Source: Candidatus Rifleibacteriota bacterium
GTDB taxonomy: Bacteria; UBP17; UBA6191; JACPRK01
NCBI GenBank assembly: GCA_016213865.1
Contig: JACQZL010000356.1
Location: 1 to 9,899, forward strand
Reading direction: 5' to 3'
DNA length: 9,899 nt
The notes beneath the pieces are model-generated. The model was not told the DNA's origin. It worked only from the letters and a program-made list of their open reading frames with translations, and ran no database searches. The position numbers and the translations under genes are program-made. Below, one piece after another: positions 1 to 6,845 of this stretch; position 1 is the first letter of the stretch; each line of letters opens with the position of its first letter.

Positions 1-10
1 GCCTGCGAGC

Positions 11-56
11 GAGGCAGAGAAAGATCCCTCTGTGCCTCTGTGTCTCTGGGTTTCTC
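11..56. repeat. Octamer-periodic repeat, probably half of an imperfect palindrome
   Basis: Three consecutive 8-bp units, CTCTGTGC, CTCTGTGT and CTCTGGGT, occupy positions 28-51, followed by the partial unit TTCTC. Just upstream, GAGGCAGAG (11-19) is nearly the reverse complement of CTCTGTGCCTC, so the left edge of the window may cut through a larger imperfect inverted repeat. Short C/T-rich repeats of this kind occur between genes in many environmental bacterial genomes (general knowledge, not searched). No coding role is apparent, and a GTG at 40 that could open the downstream reading frame lies inside the array. Confidence 0.6.
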
Positions 57-127
57 CTGCAAGGGGGGGGCCACCTACGAGACTTGCACCCGGTCGTACC
101 TCGAGCCCCCGGGCCAGCCGTCTGCAG

Positions 128-133
128 TATACT
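128..133 (+). promoter_or_regulatory. Possible -10 element upstream of the ABC exporter operon
   Basis: TATACT is a near-consensus sigma70 -10 hexamer in very GC-rich surroundings, 41 nt before the chosen ATG of the permease. No convincing -35 lies 16-18 nt upstream, and the TTGCAC at 84-89 is too far away. If used, transcription would begin around 140 and the open frame upstream of 175 would be untranslated leader. This is a weak call made from a single hexamer. Confidence 0.25.
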
Positions 134-174
134 CAGCGACCTTGGCTGCCTCCCCGGTACAGGGCGGCCCGAAG

Positions 175-1983
175 ATGCTCCCGAACCCCACCGCCGCCCT
201 TCCTCCGAGGACTCCGCCCCGCCTGTTCTCCCTGCTGCGTCCCCAACTGCAGATGGCTCGCAACTTCGTGCGAAGCCAGGACTGGCGTGGCATCGTGCTG
301 GTTGCTCTCATCGCCTTCGTGGTGATGGCGACCCTTTACCTCGTCAGCTTCCGGATGCTGACCAGGGTCGATGGAGTCGCCATCATCGGTCCGCTCCTGA
401 AGCGGTACCTGCTGTCGATGGTCCTGTTCAGCCTGCTGCTGATGCTGGTCTTCTCGAACATCATCACGGCGCTCTCGACCTTCTACTGCTCCCACGAGCT
501 GGACATGTTGTTCGCCAGTCCCATCGGGTACACGCGGGTCTTCGTCGCCAAGTTCGTCGAGACGACGGTCGTCTCTTCCTGGATGGTCTTCGGGATGTTG
601 CTGATGCTGCTCGTGGCCTACGGCCAGAGCTACCAGTCTCCCTGGTACTACTACCCGATCTGCTGGCTCCCCCTGGTCCCATATTGCGTCTACGCCTCGT
701 CGGCCGGCATCTGCATCACGCTGGGCCTGGCTCGCGCGCTTCCCGTTCACCAGACGCGCAACATCCTGAGGTTCATGGGGGCCGTTGCGATCGGCCTCCT
801 GGTGCTCTTCCTTCGCATGCTCAGGCCGGAGCAGCTCATGCGGCCCGAGAAGTTCCGCAGTTTCACCAACTTCCTCTACCAGCTCCACAACCCCCGCATC
901 GAGGCCTTTCCCAGCGCGTGGACGGCCAATCTGTCGCTGGAGGCGATGGGCCTCGACGCCGCCGACCCGGGCAAGGAACTGCTCCGTCTCTTCGGTGGGG
1001 CGGCCGTGGCCTTTGCCTTCACGTTCTGGCTGGCCAGGCGTTTCCACTTTGCCGGTTGGCTCAAGTTCCAGGAGTCGGGCGAACGCGGCCGCAAGGGCGG
1101 ACTGAGGTGGCTGGGCTTCCTGGAAGGGCTGATGGGCTGGCTGTCGGTGCCCACCCGGGCGATCCTGGAGAAGGACGTGAAGGTCTTCATCCGCTCGCCG
1201 GTTCTGTGGACGCAGTTCCTGCTGATGGTCGTCATCGTGGCGATCTACATCTACAACGTCTACCTGCTGCCGCTCGGAGAGTTGGCGATCGTGCACCCGT
1301 TGCTGCCGGATTTCCTGAGCTTCCTGAACATCGGCTTCATCGCCTTCATCGTCGTGGCGTGCGCGCTCAGGTTCGGCTACCCGGCCGTCAGCATGGAGGG
1401 CTCGGTCTTCTATCGCATCCACGCCTCGCCGCTCAGCCTGCAGACCTATGTCTGGATCAAGTTCTGGTCGAACTTCGTGCCCCTGCTCCTGATCGCGCTG
1501 ATCCTGGTCTGCGTCTCGGATGCTCTGCTGGGCGTGCGGCCGGGCATCTTCGTCCTGGGCGTCCTGGACGCGGCCCTGGTGACGCTCGTGGTCTCGGCCC
1601 TGGCGATCGTCTTCGGGGCGCAGTATCGCAACTTTCGGGCCGAGAACTTCGCCCAGATCCCGTCGGGCTTCGGCGGAATGGTCTTCATGGTCACGTCGCT
1701 CGCCTTCGTCGTCGTCTTCCTGCTGCTCCAGGCCTATCCGATGTGGGCGTACTACACGGTCTGGCAGGAGATGGGCCCTCACCTGGCCCCGCGCCTCGCG
1801 GCGGAGCACGGCGCTCTTCAGCTCTGGATGTGGCGGCTCCTGGGCTTCGGTCCCACGCTCGGCCAACTGGCCCTGGGGGCCCTGTGCCTGACTGCATCGG
1901 TCGTGCTGTGCCTCGCCATCTGGGCCTACTCGATGAGGCGGAGCGAGCGGATCTTGCGATACCTGGAGGAACCCGGTGGCTGA
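175..1983 (+). CDS. ABC exporter permease, two-half multi-span membrane protein
   Basis: A 602-residue integral membrane protein, the transmembrane half of an ABC exporter whose ATPase is the next gene. About eleven or twelve hydrophobic spans are visible, roughly at 38-58, 78-100, 130-150, 158-185, 200-214, 270-290, 343-366, 380-400, 430-448, 457-480, 498-520 and 560-586. Two internally similar motifs precede the paired helices: SHELDMLFASPI near 106-117 and EGSVFYRIHASPL near 408-420. EKDVKVFIRSP at 332-342 opens the second half. This layout matches the 'putative ABC exporter' permease family as I know it; the substrate cannot be read from sequence. The frame is open back to a GTG at 40, but that start lies in a repeat and gives a low-complexity extension. 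ATG 175 follows a purine-rich AGGGCGG; ATG 253 is another option. The gene overlaps the ATPase gene by 8 nt. Confidence 0.85.
   Translation: MLPNPTAALPPRTPPRLFSLLRPQLQMARNFVRSQDWRGIVLVALIAFVVMATLYLVSFRMLTRVDGVAIIGPLLKRYLLSMVLFSLLLMLVFSNIITALSTFYCSHELDMLFASPIGYTRVFVAKFVETTVVSSWMVFGMLLMLLVAYGQSYQSPWYYYPICWLPLVPYCVYASSAGICITLGLARALPVHQTRNILRFMGAVAIGLLVLFLRMLRPEQLMRPEKFRSFTNFLYQLHNPRIEAFPSAWTANLSLEAMGLDAADPGKELLRLFGGAAVAFAFTFWLARRFHFAGWLKFQESGERGRKGGLRWLGFLEGLMGWLSVPTRAILEKDVKVFIRSPVLWTQFLLMVVIVAIYIYNVYLLPLGELAIVHPLLPDFLSFLNIGFIAFIVVACALRFGYPAVSMEGSVFYRIHASPLSLQTYVWIKFWSNFVPLLLIALILVCVSDALLGVRPGIFVLGVLDAALVTLVVSALAIVFGAQYRNFRAENFAQIPSGFGGMVFMVTSLAFVVVFLLLQAYPMWAYYTVWQEMGPHLAPRLAAEHGALQLWMWRLLGFGPTLGQLALGALCLTASVVLCLAIWAYSMRRSERILRYLEEPGG
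1965..1970 (+). promoter_or_regulatory. Shine-Dalgarno of the ABC ATPase inside the permease 3' end
   Basis: GGAGGA ends 5 nt before the GTG at 1976 and lies within the last codons of the permease, whose TGA is at 1981-1983. It decides the non-ATG start of the ATPase and indicates translational coupling of the two exporter subunits. Confidence 0.7.
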
Positions 1984-2758
1984 TGCCCCTGCCGCGGCCC
2001 GGACGTCCGAGCCCATCATCGAGATTCGACGCCTGAACAAGATGTTCGGCCGCACGCACGCCGTCGTCGACCTGGACCTGGAGGTGACGAAGGGCGAGAT
2101 CTTCGGCTTTCTGGGCCCCAACGGCGCCGGTAAGACGACCACGATCAAGATCCTCAACGGCCTGCTCGCCCCGACCTCCGGGCAGGTCTTGCTCAAGGGG
2201 TTCGACATCGAGCGCGATCCGGTGTCGGTCAAGCAGATCACCGGGTACGTCGCCGACCGACCCTTTCTGTACGAGAAGTTGACGGGGATGGAGTTCCTCC
2301 ACTTCACGGGCGGGCTCTACGGACTGGACAAGGCCACCTGCGACAAGGAAGGTCGCCAGTACCTGGAGATGTTCGCGCTCGAGGACGTCGCGGACGAGTT
2401 GATCGAGGGCTACTCGCACGGTATGAAGCAGAAGCTGGTCATCAGCTCGGTCCTCCTGCACCGGCCCGAGATCTTCGTGGTCGACGAGCCGATGGTCGGG
2501 CTCGACCCGCGCAGCGCGCGTACCCTCAAGGACCTCTTCCGCCGGCTCTGCGCGGGAGGAGTCACCATCTTCCTCAGCACCCATACGCTGGCCATCGCCG
2601 AGACGCTCTGCGACCGGGTCGGGATCATTCAGGCGGGGCGGTTGCGTGCGCTGGGGACCGTGGCCGAGTTGCGAGGAATGGCCTCGAGCCCCGCCGCGGA
2701 TCTGGAAGACATCTTCCTCCAGTTGACCGAGGAGGGAGACGAGATGGTCCCGGAATAG
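1976..2758 (+). CDS. ABC transporter ATP-binding subunit
   Basis: A 260-residue cytoplasmic ATPase that should power the permease encoded just upstream. The standard ABC elements are present: Walker A GPNGAGKT (47-54), a signature in the variant form YSHGMKQK (146-153), Walker B with the catalytic Glu in IFVVDEP (166-172), D-loop GLDP (175-178) and switch His in STHT (His203). The Q-loop position reads GYVADRPFLYEKLTG (90-104), so the usual Gln appears to be Asp. A similar acidic substitution occurs in some EcsA/CcmA-like exporter ATPases, which argues for function rather than decay. The start is GTG, supported by GGAGGA five bases upstream, and overlaps the permease gene by 8 nt. The order (permease first), coupling and lack of a binding-protein gene fit an exporter. 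The substrate is unknown. Confidence 0.95.
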   Translation: MADAPAAARTSEPIIEIRRLNKMFGRTHAVVDLDLEVTKGEIFGFLGPNGAGKTTTIKILNGLLAPTSGQVLLKGFDIERDPVSVKQITGYVADRPFLYEKLTGMEFLHFTGGLYGLDKATCDKEGRQYLEMFALEDVADELIEGYSHGMKQKLVISSVLLHRPEIFVVDEPMVGLDPRSARTLKDLFRRLCAGGVTIFLSTHTLAIAETLCDRVGIIQAGRLRALGTVAELRGMASSPAADLEDIFLQLTEEGDEMVPE

Positions 2759-2816
2759 GCGGGGAACCGGCAGCCGCTCAGACCTTGCGGCCCGTCCGGC
2801 CGATAGGAGAGGCGAG

Positions 2817-2839
2817 GCCGCAGGTGCTTTGCCTGCGGC
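2817..2839 (+). terminator. GC-rich hairpin after the exporter operon
   Basis: GCCGCAGG (2817-2824) and CCTGCGGC (2832-2839) form a perfect 8-bp stem with a 7-nt loop, 58 nt after the ATPase stop. No U-tract follows, so this is a terminator-like or mRNA-stabilising stem rather than a classical intrinsic terminator. It covers a TTG at 2829 that could otherwise extend the next gene, which argues against that start. Confidence 0.45.
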
Positions 2840-2876
2840 TCAGCTCACCGTGTACAACCCAGCCGAAAAGCCCACC

Positions 2877-2893
2877 CCGGGGAGACTCCCCGG
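2877..2893 (+). other. Second short hairpin in the leader of the secreted protein gene
   Basis: CCGGGG (2877-2882) and CCCCGG (2888-2893) pair around AGACT, and the stem can extend to 8 bp with a single-base loop. It ends 22 nt before the ATG at 2916. Whether it affects translation cannot be judged. The intervening DNA holds no strong Shine-Dalgarno, only GGAC. Confidence 0.35.
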
Positions 2894-2915
2894 CCGCCTG
2901 CCCGGACGCATCAAC

Positions 2916-4832
2916 ATGCGCCGCGTGTTCCGATTTCTGATGTGCGGGGCCCTGATCCTGGCCGCTGCAGGCAGTGGCCTGGCCCAGGGACGCCCAGGCG
3001 CCTCCGCGGAGGTCGCCCTGGTCGATCGGCTGCGCTCGACCCTGCAGTCCGACCTGGCCGAGTCGTTCCCGGGTGCACGGCTGCAGATCCGGCTGTCGGA
3101 CCGGTGGGTACGCCTCAACGTCGACGTGGACACGCCGAACCTCTCGGAGACTGCCACCCTCGACCTGCTGGAGACTCTCCAGCGGCTGGCCGTGTCCGAC
3201 GTCAACCTCGTGATGCCGGGCTACAGCGTTGCCGACGACTCGACGTTCGTGGCGCGCTCCGGAGGCCGCTCCACCAGCCGCCGAATGGCCGACTTCCGCA
3301 TCGGCGCGACGCGGCGCTCTACCGAGCCCGGGGGAGAGGGGCGCAGCCAGGCGGCCGGCCTCGAGGCGGCACCCCTCACGCCCGCGACCACCGGGCTGGA
3401 GACCCGCCGCGGCCCAGGTGCCGGGCGCGCCTCAGCGGGAGTGACCGTCGTGATCTTCGTCCCGGGCCGCAAGGACCCCGCCGTCGTCCGCTTGGAAGGC
3501 GAGACGGTGGCCGACCTGCGTGAGGGGAGGACGCTCTCGGCGAGCGCAGACATGGTGGACGCCCTGGCGATCTCGGGGGAAGACCCAGCCTTGCAGACCA
3601 ATCTCTCCATCCTCGCGAGCCGGTTGACCACTCCCATGGCCAGGGTCCTGTACCACCAGTGGGAAGGTCCGTTGCCTCCGGCCAGGGGCCGCAAGACGTC
3701 GATAGCGGCCCGCGCAGAGCCTGGCATCGACGAGCTCCTGGCGGCCACCGAGCCGCAGGAAGAAGCTCCGGGCGTCTCGAAGTCATGGGCGCGCCAGCGT
3801 GTGGAGGCTCGACTGGATCAGCGGAAGCTCCGCATCTCGGGCCCTCCGCCGAAGCTGAAGGCGCGCAGCCGTGCGAGCGCGGCCAGCAAGGGGAAGACAG
3901 TCGAGGATGCCGCCCGGGCCGAACAACAGGCCCTGGAGCTGGAACGGCGAGCGTTGACCTCTCTGGCCGCCGGCGGCTCGGCTCCGACAACGGGCACGAG
4001 CTCGCCCGCCGATCGACCGTGGGAAGAGATGAAGGTGCCCACGTCCGCGCCGCCACCCACTCCCAGAAAGCCCTTCGAGCTGGTGCCATCGGACCTGATC
4101 GAGCTGCCGACGGCCCGCACCGCGGCCAGGGACCAGGTCTTGGTCCACGGCCGGACGGTCTTCCGGGACCTGGACTCCGGCTTCTATTCCAACGTCAGGT
4201 CTGCCTTTCAGCGAGTCAACGAGTTCGACTTCCGCGTGGGCGCCACCCGGCGGTTGGAGGCCCAGTTCCGGCCGTACTTCTCGAGCGTCGAGCTGGACCC
4301 GGCTGCCAGCGCGTCGTTTGGATCGTCGTCGGCCGACCAGGGCGCCGTGGGACTGGGGCTGCGCTACCGGCTGCCCTACCACGAGGAGCTGTTCCGGGCC
4401 GCGGTCGGGATGAACCTGAGCATCGTCAAGAACAGCGATCGCCTCTTTCTGATGCCCGACGACTTCTCGCGGCTCCGAGGGCTCTACTTCGCGGTCTCGT
4501 ACGCCGGCGACCACCACAACACGTGGCACCTCGCGGCTTCGTGGACGCCCCTCGACGTTCCACCGGGCACTTCCGAGAACTCGCTGTGGAGGGTCGGCTT
4601 TGGCCTGGAGCATCGCATCTCCGCAGAGCTCCGCGCCCTGGGCGAACTGATCTACGAGGTCCTCGACGTCGAGACCGTGGGCCGGTTCGGCAAGGCCCGG
4701 GAACCCGACTTCCTGGCGGCCAACGTGGGGCTGAGGGCGGCCTTCCGCGTCGCCACGCTCGATCTCTACACCCGCCGGCTCGGTACGGCGGACTTCAATG
4801 AAGTCGGGCTGGCGGTCCGGACCGAGCTGTAG
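2916..4832 (+). CDS. Secreted protein with N-terminal alpha/beta domain and C-terminal barrel-like domain
   Basis: A 638-residue protein I cannot name. A clear signal peptide (RR n-region, hydrophobic 6-19) has likely cleavage after GLA (21-23). Residues 36-103 alternate helix and strand (VDRLRSTLQSDL, then RLQIRLSDRWVRLNVDV) and resemble a small BON-like periplasmic fold, by eye only. A second ordered segment lies near 175-250. Residues 255-400 are rich in Pro, Ala, Lys and Arg and probably disordered, with a charged helix near 327-350. From about 405 to the end, alternating amphipathic strands with Gly and aromatic residues suggest an outer-membrane barrel, but the last residues (VRTEL) lack a terminal aromatic. 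ATG 2916 is chosen because it starts directly at the signal peptide; TTG 2829 would add 29 residues and lies in a hairpin loop. The gene follows the exporter operon after 157 nt and is probably expressed separately. It converges on the minus-strand barrel gene. Confidence 0.75.
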   Translation: MRRVFRFLMCGALILAAAGSGLAQGRPGASAEVALVDRLRSTLQSDLAESFPGARLQIRLSDRWVRLNVDVDTPNLSETATLDLLETLQRLAVSDVNLVMPGYSVADDSTFVARSGGRSTSRRMADFRIGATRRSTEPGGEGRSQAAGLEAAPLTPATTGLETRRGPGAGRASAGVTVVIFVPGRKDPAVVRLEGETVADLREGRTLSASADMVDALAISGEDPALQTNLSILASRLTTPMARVLYHQWEGPLPPARGRKTSIAARAEPGIDELLAATEPQEEAPGVSKSWARQRVEARLDQRKLRISGPPPKLKARSRASAASKGKTVEDAARAEQQALELERRALTSLAAGGSAPTTGTSSPADRPWEEMKVPTSAPPPTPRKPFELVPSDLIELPTARTAARDQVLVHGRTVFRDLDSGFYSNVRSAFQRVNEFDFRVGATRRLEAQFRPYFSSVELDPAASASFGSSSADQGAVGLGLRYRLPYHEELFRAAVGMNLSIVKNSDRLFLMPDDFSRLRGLYFAVSYAGDHHNTWHLAASWTPLDVPPGTSENSLWRVGFGLEHRISAELRALGELIYEVLDVETVGRFGKAREPDFLAANVGLRAAFRVATLDLYTRRLGTADFNEVGLAVRTEL

Positions 4833-6550
4833 GCAGGGCGGGGCAGCTCGCGCGTGAATCGGCCCGGAGGGGAGGGGGCTGGGAGCAGGTGTTGGGTGTT
4901 AGGTGTCCGGCGCTCGGCCGCTCGCGGTCCCGGTCCGCAGCAGTCCACCCAGCCATTCAGCCACCCAGCCACCCAACGCCCCAACGCCCCAACCACCCAG
5001 CCTTGCAGCCATGCAGCCATGCAGCCATGCAGCCATGCAGCCATGCAGCTGCTGTCGTTCAGCGTCGCGATCGCCCGATAGCTGTCGTCGACGTGACTGT
5101 AGGTCAGGCTGACCGACTTGGACTTCGAGATGGTGTAGGTCGCCGCGCCACTCAGTTCCAGGGAGGTGAAATCGGCCTGCAGCGAGTTGTCCGGCAGCAC
5201 GTGGTCGTGGTAGGCCCGAAGGAGGGTCGCCGAGATGTAGATCTTCTGGGAGAAGTACGTCGCCGTCAGCGACAGGGTGGTCGTGTCGAAGTCCTCGTCG
5301 TGCTCGAGGATCAGATCGGTCGGGTCGTGGTCGAAGTGGCGCTTCTGCTCGAGGATGGCTTCGCCGATCAGCGTCAGCTCTCGGGTTGGGAGGTACGTGA
5401 CGGAGGGCCGCCAAATCGTCCTGCGATAGTTGAAGTCGATGTCGTCCGGCGCGACGAAGAGCTTGTCCTCGAGGTCGCGCTCCAGGCGTAGCAGCCAGGT
5501 TGAATTGATGCGGTAGTCGAGCAACCAGAACCACGAGTTGTCGTCGTAGTCCTGGCCTGCTCCGGGCAAGTTCCGGTCCTGTCGCTCGCGCAGGAATCGG
5601 GCCTCGCCGTCGAAGAGGCGGGCCAGGCTTCCGCGGGCCGAAAGCGAGAGCGTCTGCCGCTGGAAATCGGAGAGTGGGTCGCTTCCGAAGTGCTGGCCCT
5701 CGTTGATCAGGTAGGCCGTGTAGGTCCCGTTCATGAAGGGCCGCTCCACGTAGAACTCCGTCTCCTTGGCGCGGCTGTCGAAGTTGAAGGCGCCCTCGCG
5801 GTCGAAGGACTTGTTCTCGAGGAAGCCCCGCACCAGCGCCCGGAGTCGAACCGGGAAGTTGTAGTCGATGGTCAGCTCCGACGAATTGAGGTCGTAGTCG
5901 TTCGTCAACCGCTCGGAGCTGTTGCTCTGCAGTTCGAGGTGCTCGCGCAGGCGCGTGCGCAACCGCCCCTCCGGGTTGTACTGAAAGGTGGCGTAGAACC
6001 GGTCCTCGGTCTTCAAGGTCCCGCCGTGCAGGGTGTTCTCGAGGTCCAGTTCGATCCGGTCGCACAGCGGCTTGCGGTAGTCGAAGCTCCACTGCAGGTA
6101 CTCGTCGACGGTCGTCGGGACCGTCAGGTTCGCTGCCTGCAACTGAGAGCTGTAGTGGCCCAGTTGGAGTTGTTGGAGCAGCGAGCTCTTCGGTCCGGCG
6201 GGGGGCCTGGACACGACGGGTGGAGGCGCCGCCGGGGTCAACGCCGGCGTATAGCCCGCCGAGCGCTCCGCGACCTCCAGCTCACGCAGGATCTCGTCGA
6301 GGGTCGGTCCGGCGCCTTCCTGCGCGCGGTCGAGGCGGGCTCGCTCCTGGGCCTCGATCCGTTCCACCTGAGACTGCGTTCCGACCGTCTCGACGGCCAG
6401 CGCGGGGTACAGCCGGGAGTGTCGCAGCCCCAGCGCCCAGCACGGCGCGGCCGCGGCGACGATCGCCGCGGCCAGCGCGGCCGCGATTAACAACCTGTTG
6501 TCGTGCCTGGACGTAGCCAATCTGCCGGACCGGTAACGACACCGGTCCAC
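4766..6550 (-). CDS. Outer-membrane beta-barrel-like protein with a repeat-derived C-terminal tail
   Basis: A 594-residue open frame of unrecognised family. A signal peptide is visible (basic RHDNR, hydrophobic 20-36, likely cleavage after CWA at 37-39), then a charged helical stretch near 60-97 and a Pro-rich linker 101-120. Residues 150-500 show long alternating strands rich in Tyr, Phe, Arg and Asp with short turns, such as RFYATFQYNPEGRLRTRLRE (184-203) and VSLTYSHVDDSYR (480-492), typical of a barrel. After NDSS (498-501) the character changes abruptly. Residues 502-536 are encoded by an 8-bp tandem array and read as Trp-rich 8-residue repeats. The remaining 58 residues run through intergenic DNA and 67 nt antisense to the neighbouring gene's 3' end. 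The native C-terminus and final strands are therefore probably lost. The start is uncertain: GTG 6550 or TTG 6520, neither with a good ribosome site. It may be a broken gene. Confidence 0.65.
   Translation of the reverse strand: MDRCRYRSGRLATSRHDNRLLIAAALAAAIVAAAAPCWALGLRHSRLYPALAVETVGTQSQVERIEAQERARLDRAQEGAGPTLDEILRELEVAERSAGYTPALTPAAPPPVVSRPPAGPKSSLLQQLQLGHYSSQLQAANLTVPTTVDEYLQWSFDYRKPLCDRIELDLENTLHGGTLKTEDRFYATFQYNPEGRLRTRLREHLELQSNSSERLTNDYDLNSSELTIDYNFPVRLRALVRGFLENKSFDREGAFNFDSRAKETEFYVERPFMNGTYTAYLINEGQHFGSDPLSDFQRQTLSLSARGSLARLFDGEARFLRERQDRNLPGAGQDYDDNSWFWLLDYRINSTWLLRLERDLEDKLFVAPDDIDFNYRRTIWRPSVTYLPTRELTLIGEAILEQKRHFDHDPTDLILEHDEDFDTTTLSLTATYFSQKIYISATLLRAYHDHVLPDNSLQADFTSLELSGAATYTISKSKSVSLTYSHVDDSYRAIATLNDSSCMAAWLHGCMAAWLQGWVVGALGRWVAGWLNGWVDCCGPGPRAAERRTPNTQHLLPAPSPPGRFTRELPRPAYSSVRTASPTSLKSAVPSRRV
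4824..4849 (+). terminator. Possible weak hairpin at the stop of the secreted protein gene
   Basis: GAGCTG (4824-4829), ending next to the TAG stop, pairs with CAGCTC (4844-4849) across a 14-nt loop. Six base pairs and no U-tract make this a weak call. It is the only stem I see at the convergent end. Confidence 0.2.
4887..4907. repeat. Three 7-bp tandem units
   Basis: AGGTGTT, GGGTGTT and AGGTGTC follow each other without spacers, forming a short heptamer repeat. It lies between the convergent genes, 37 bp from a longer octamer array. Short tandem heptamers are known from several bacterial groups, including cyanobacterial STRR sequences. Relatedness to those is not implied. Confidence 0.6.
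4945..5048. repeat. Thirteen-unit 8-bp tandem array
   Basis: The 104 bp divide exactly into thirteen octamers with no slippage. In order: CCACCCAG, CCATTCAG, CCACCCAG, CCACCCAA, CGCCCCAA twice, CCACCCAG, CCTTGCAG, then CCATGCAG five times. The right block is homogeneous, which suggests recent expansion, while the left block is diverged. The array begins exactly where the minus-strand barrel protein loses barrel character (after codon 501) and is open on that strand, encoding 8-residue units such as CMAAWLHG and WVAGWLNG. It has no spacers, so it is not a CRISPR. Confidence 0.95.
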
Positions 6551-6845
6551 TTCCAGTCATCGGCCCGGCCCGGGCACGACTTGACGGTCGTCTCCCCGGC
6601 CCGGCGTCTCGACTCGCCAGGACCGCGTCCCCGGAGCCTCAAGGTCCCGGCAAAGCCCCCATTTCAACGCAAGGGCGCAAGGCCGCAAAGAGGCAAGGAG
6701 GCTTGACCAGAACTCGGCGAAGAGAAAGACCCACCTGCTCCTTGCGTCCTTGGCGTCTTGGCGTTGAAACGACTGCCTCGGGCCACGCACTCAACGACCT
6801 TGCCGATGCCCTGCACGGAGCCCGAACGCGCTCGCGCGCGGTCCC
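6551..6845. other. Non-coding gap between the hydantoinase-like and barrel genes
   Basis: These 295 bp separate the end of the hydantoinase-like gene from the start of the barrel gene on the same (minus) strand. Besides the large inverted repeat at 6662-6769, the gap holds ACGAC/GTCGT (6576-6580 and 6587-6591), a small operator-like dyad 26 nt upstream of the barrel gene's GTG, next to a GGCCCGGCCCGGGC block. I see no convincing promoter and no supported small gene. Confidence 0.4.
6662..6769. repeat. MITE-like imperfect inverted repeat built of 8-bp units
   Basis: The outer ends match perfectly (TTTCAACGC at 6662-6670, GCGTTGAAA at 6761-6769), as do the inner ends (GCAAGGAG at 6693-6700, CTCCTTGC at 6738-6745). 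The arms are about 39 and 32 bp around a 37-bp centre. The left arm is a run of 8-bp units (CGCAAGGG, CGCAAGGC, CGCAAAGA, GGCAAGGA), and the right arm has the complementary style (CTTGCGTC, CTTGGCGT, CTTGGCGT). No open frame of interest lies inside, and no target-site duplication is evident. Similar GCAAAG-type palindromes are dispersed between genes in many environmental bacteria (recalled, not searched). Confidence 0.75.

Noticed and set aside
40..174. N-terminal extension of the permease from GTG 40
   Set aside because: The start lies inside an octamer repeat, the extension is low-complexity and crosses a G8 run, and a TATACT hexamer sits inside it. ATG 175 fits better.
84..2036. A second long plus-strand frame overlapping the permease
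   Set aside because: Composition is Pro/Ala/Arg/Gly/His-rich without domains, and it is wholly contained in the frame shadow of a clear membrane protein.
133..2307. A very long open frame antisense to the exporter permease and part of the ATPase
   Set aside because: It is rich in Gln, Glu, Asp, His and Arg, has low complexity and no recognisable motif. It is the expected by-product of GC-rich third positions in the real genes, which show transmembrane spans and Walker motifs.
2829..2915. TTG 2829 as start of the secreted protein
   Set aside because: It lies in the loop of a strong hairpin and would put 29 Pro-rich residues in front of an otherwise normal signal peptide beginning at ATG 2916.
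2916..2990. Lipoprotein signal in the secreted protein (Cys10)
   Set aside because: The Cys is inside the hydrophobic core after Leu-Met and does not form a lipobox. A signal peptidase I site follows at GLA.
4945..5048. Octamer array as a CRISPR
   Set aside because: The units are 8 bp and directly adjacent with no spacers, and no cas gene is nearby.
5690..6490. A plus-strand frame opposite the barrel gene
   Set aside because: No motif or convincing start. The minus strand has a signal peptide and strand pattern that explain the region better.
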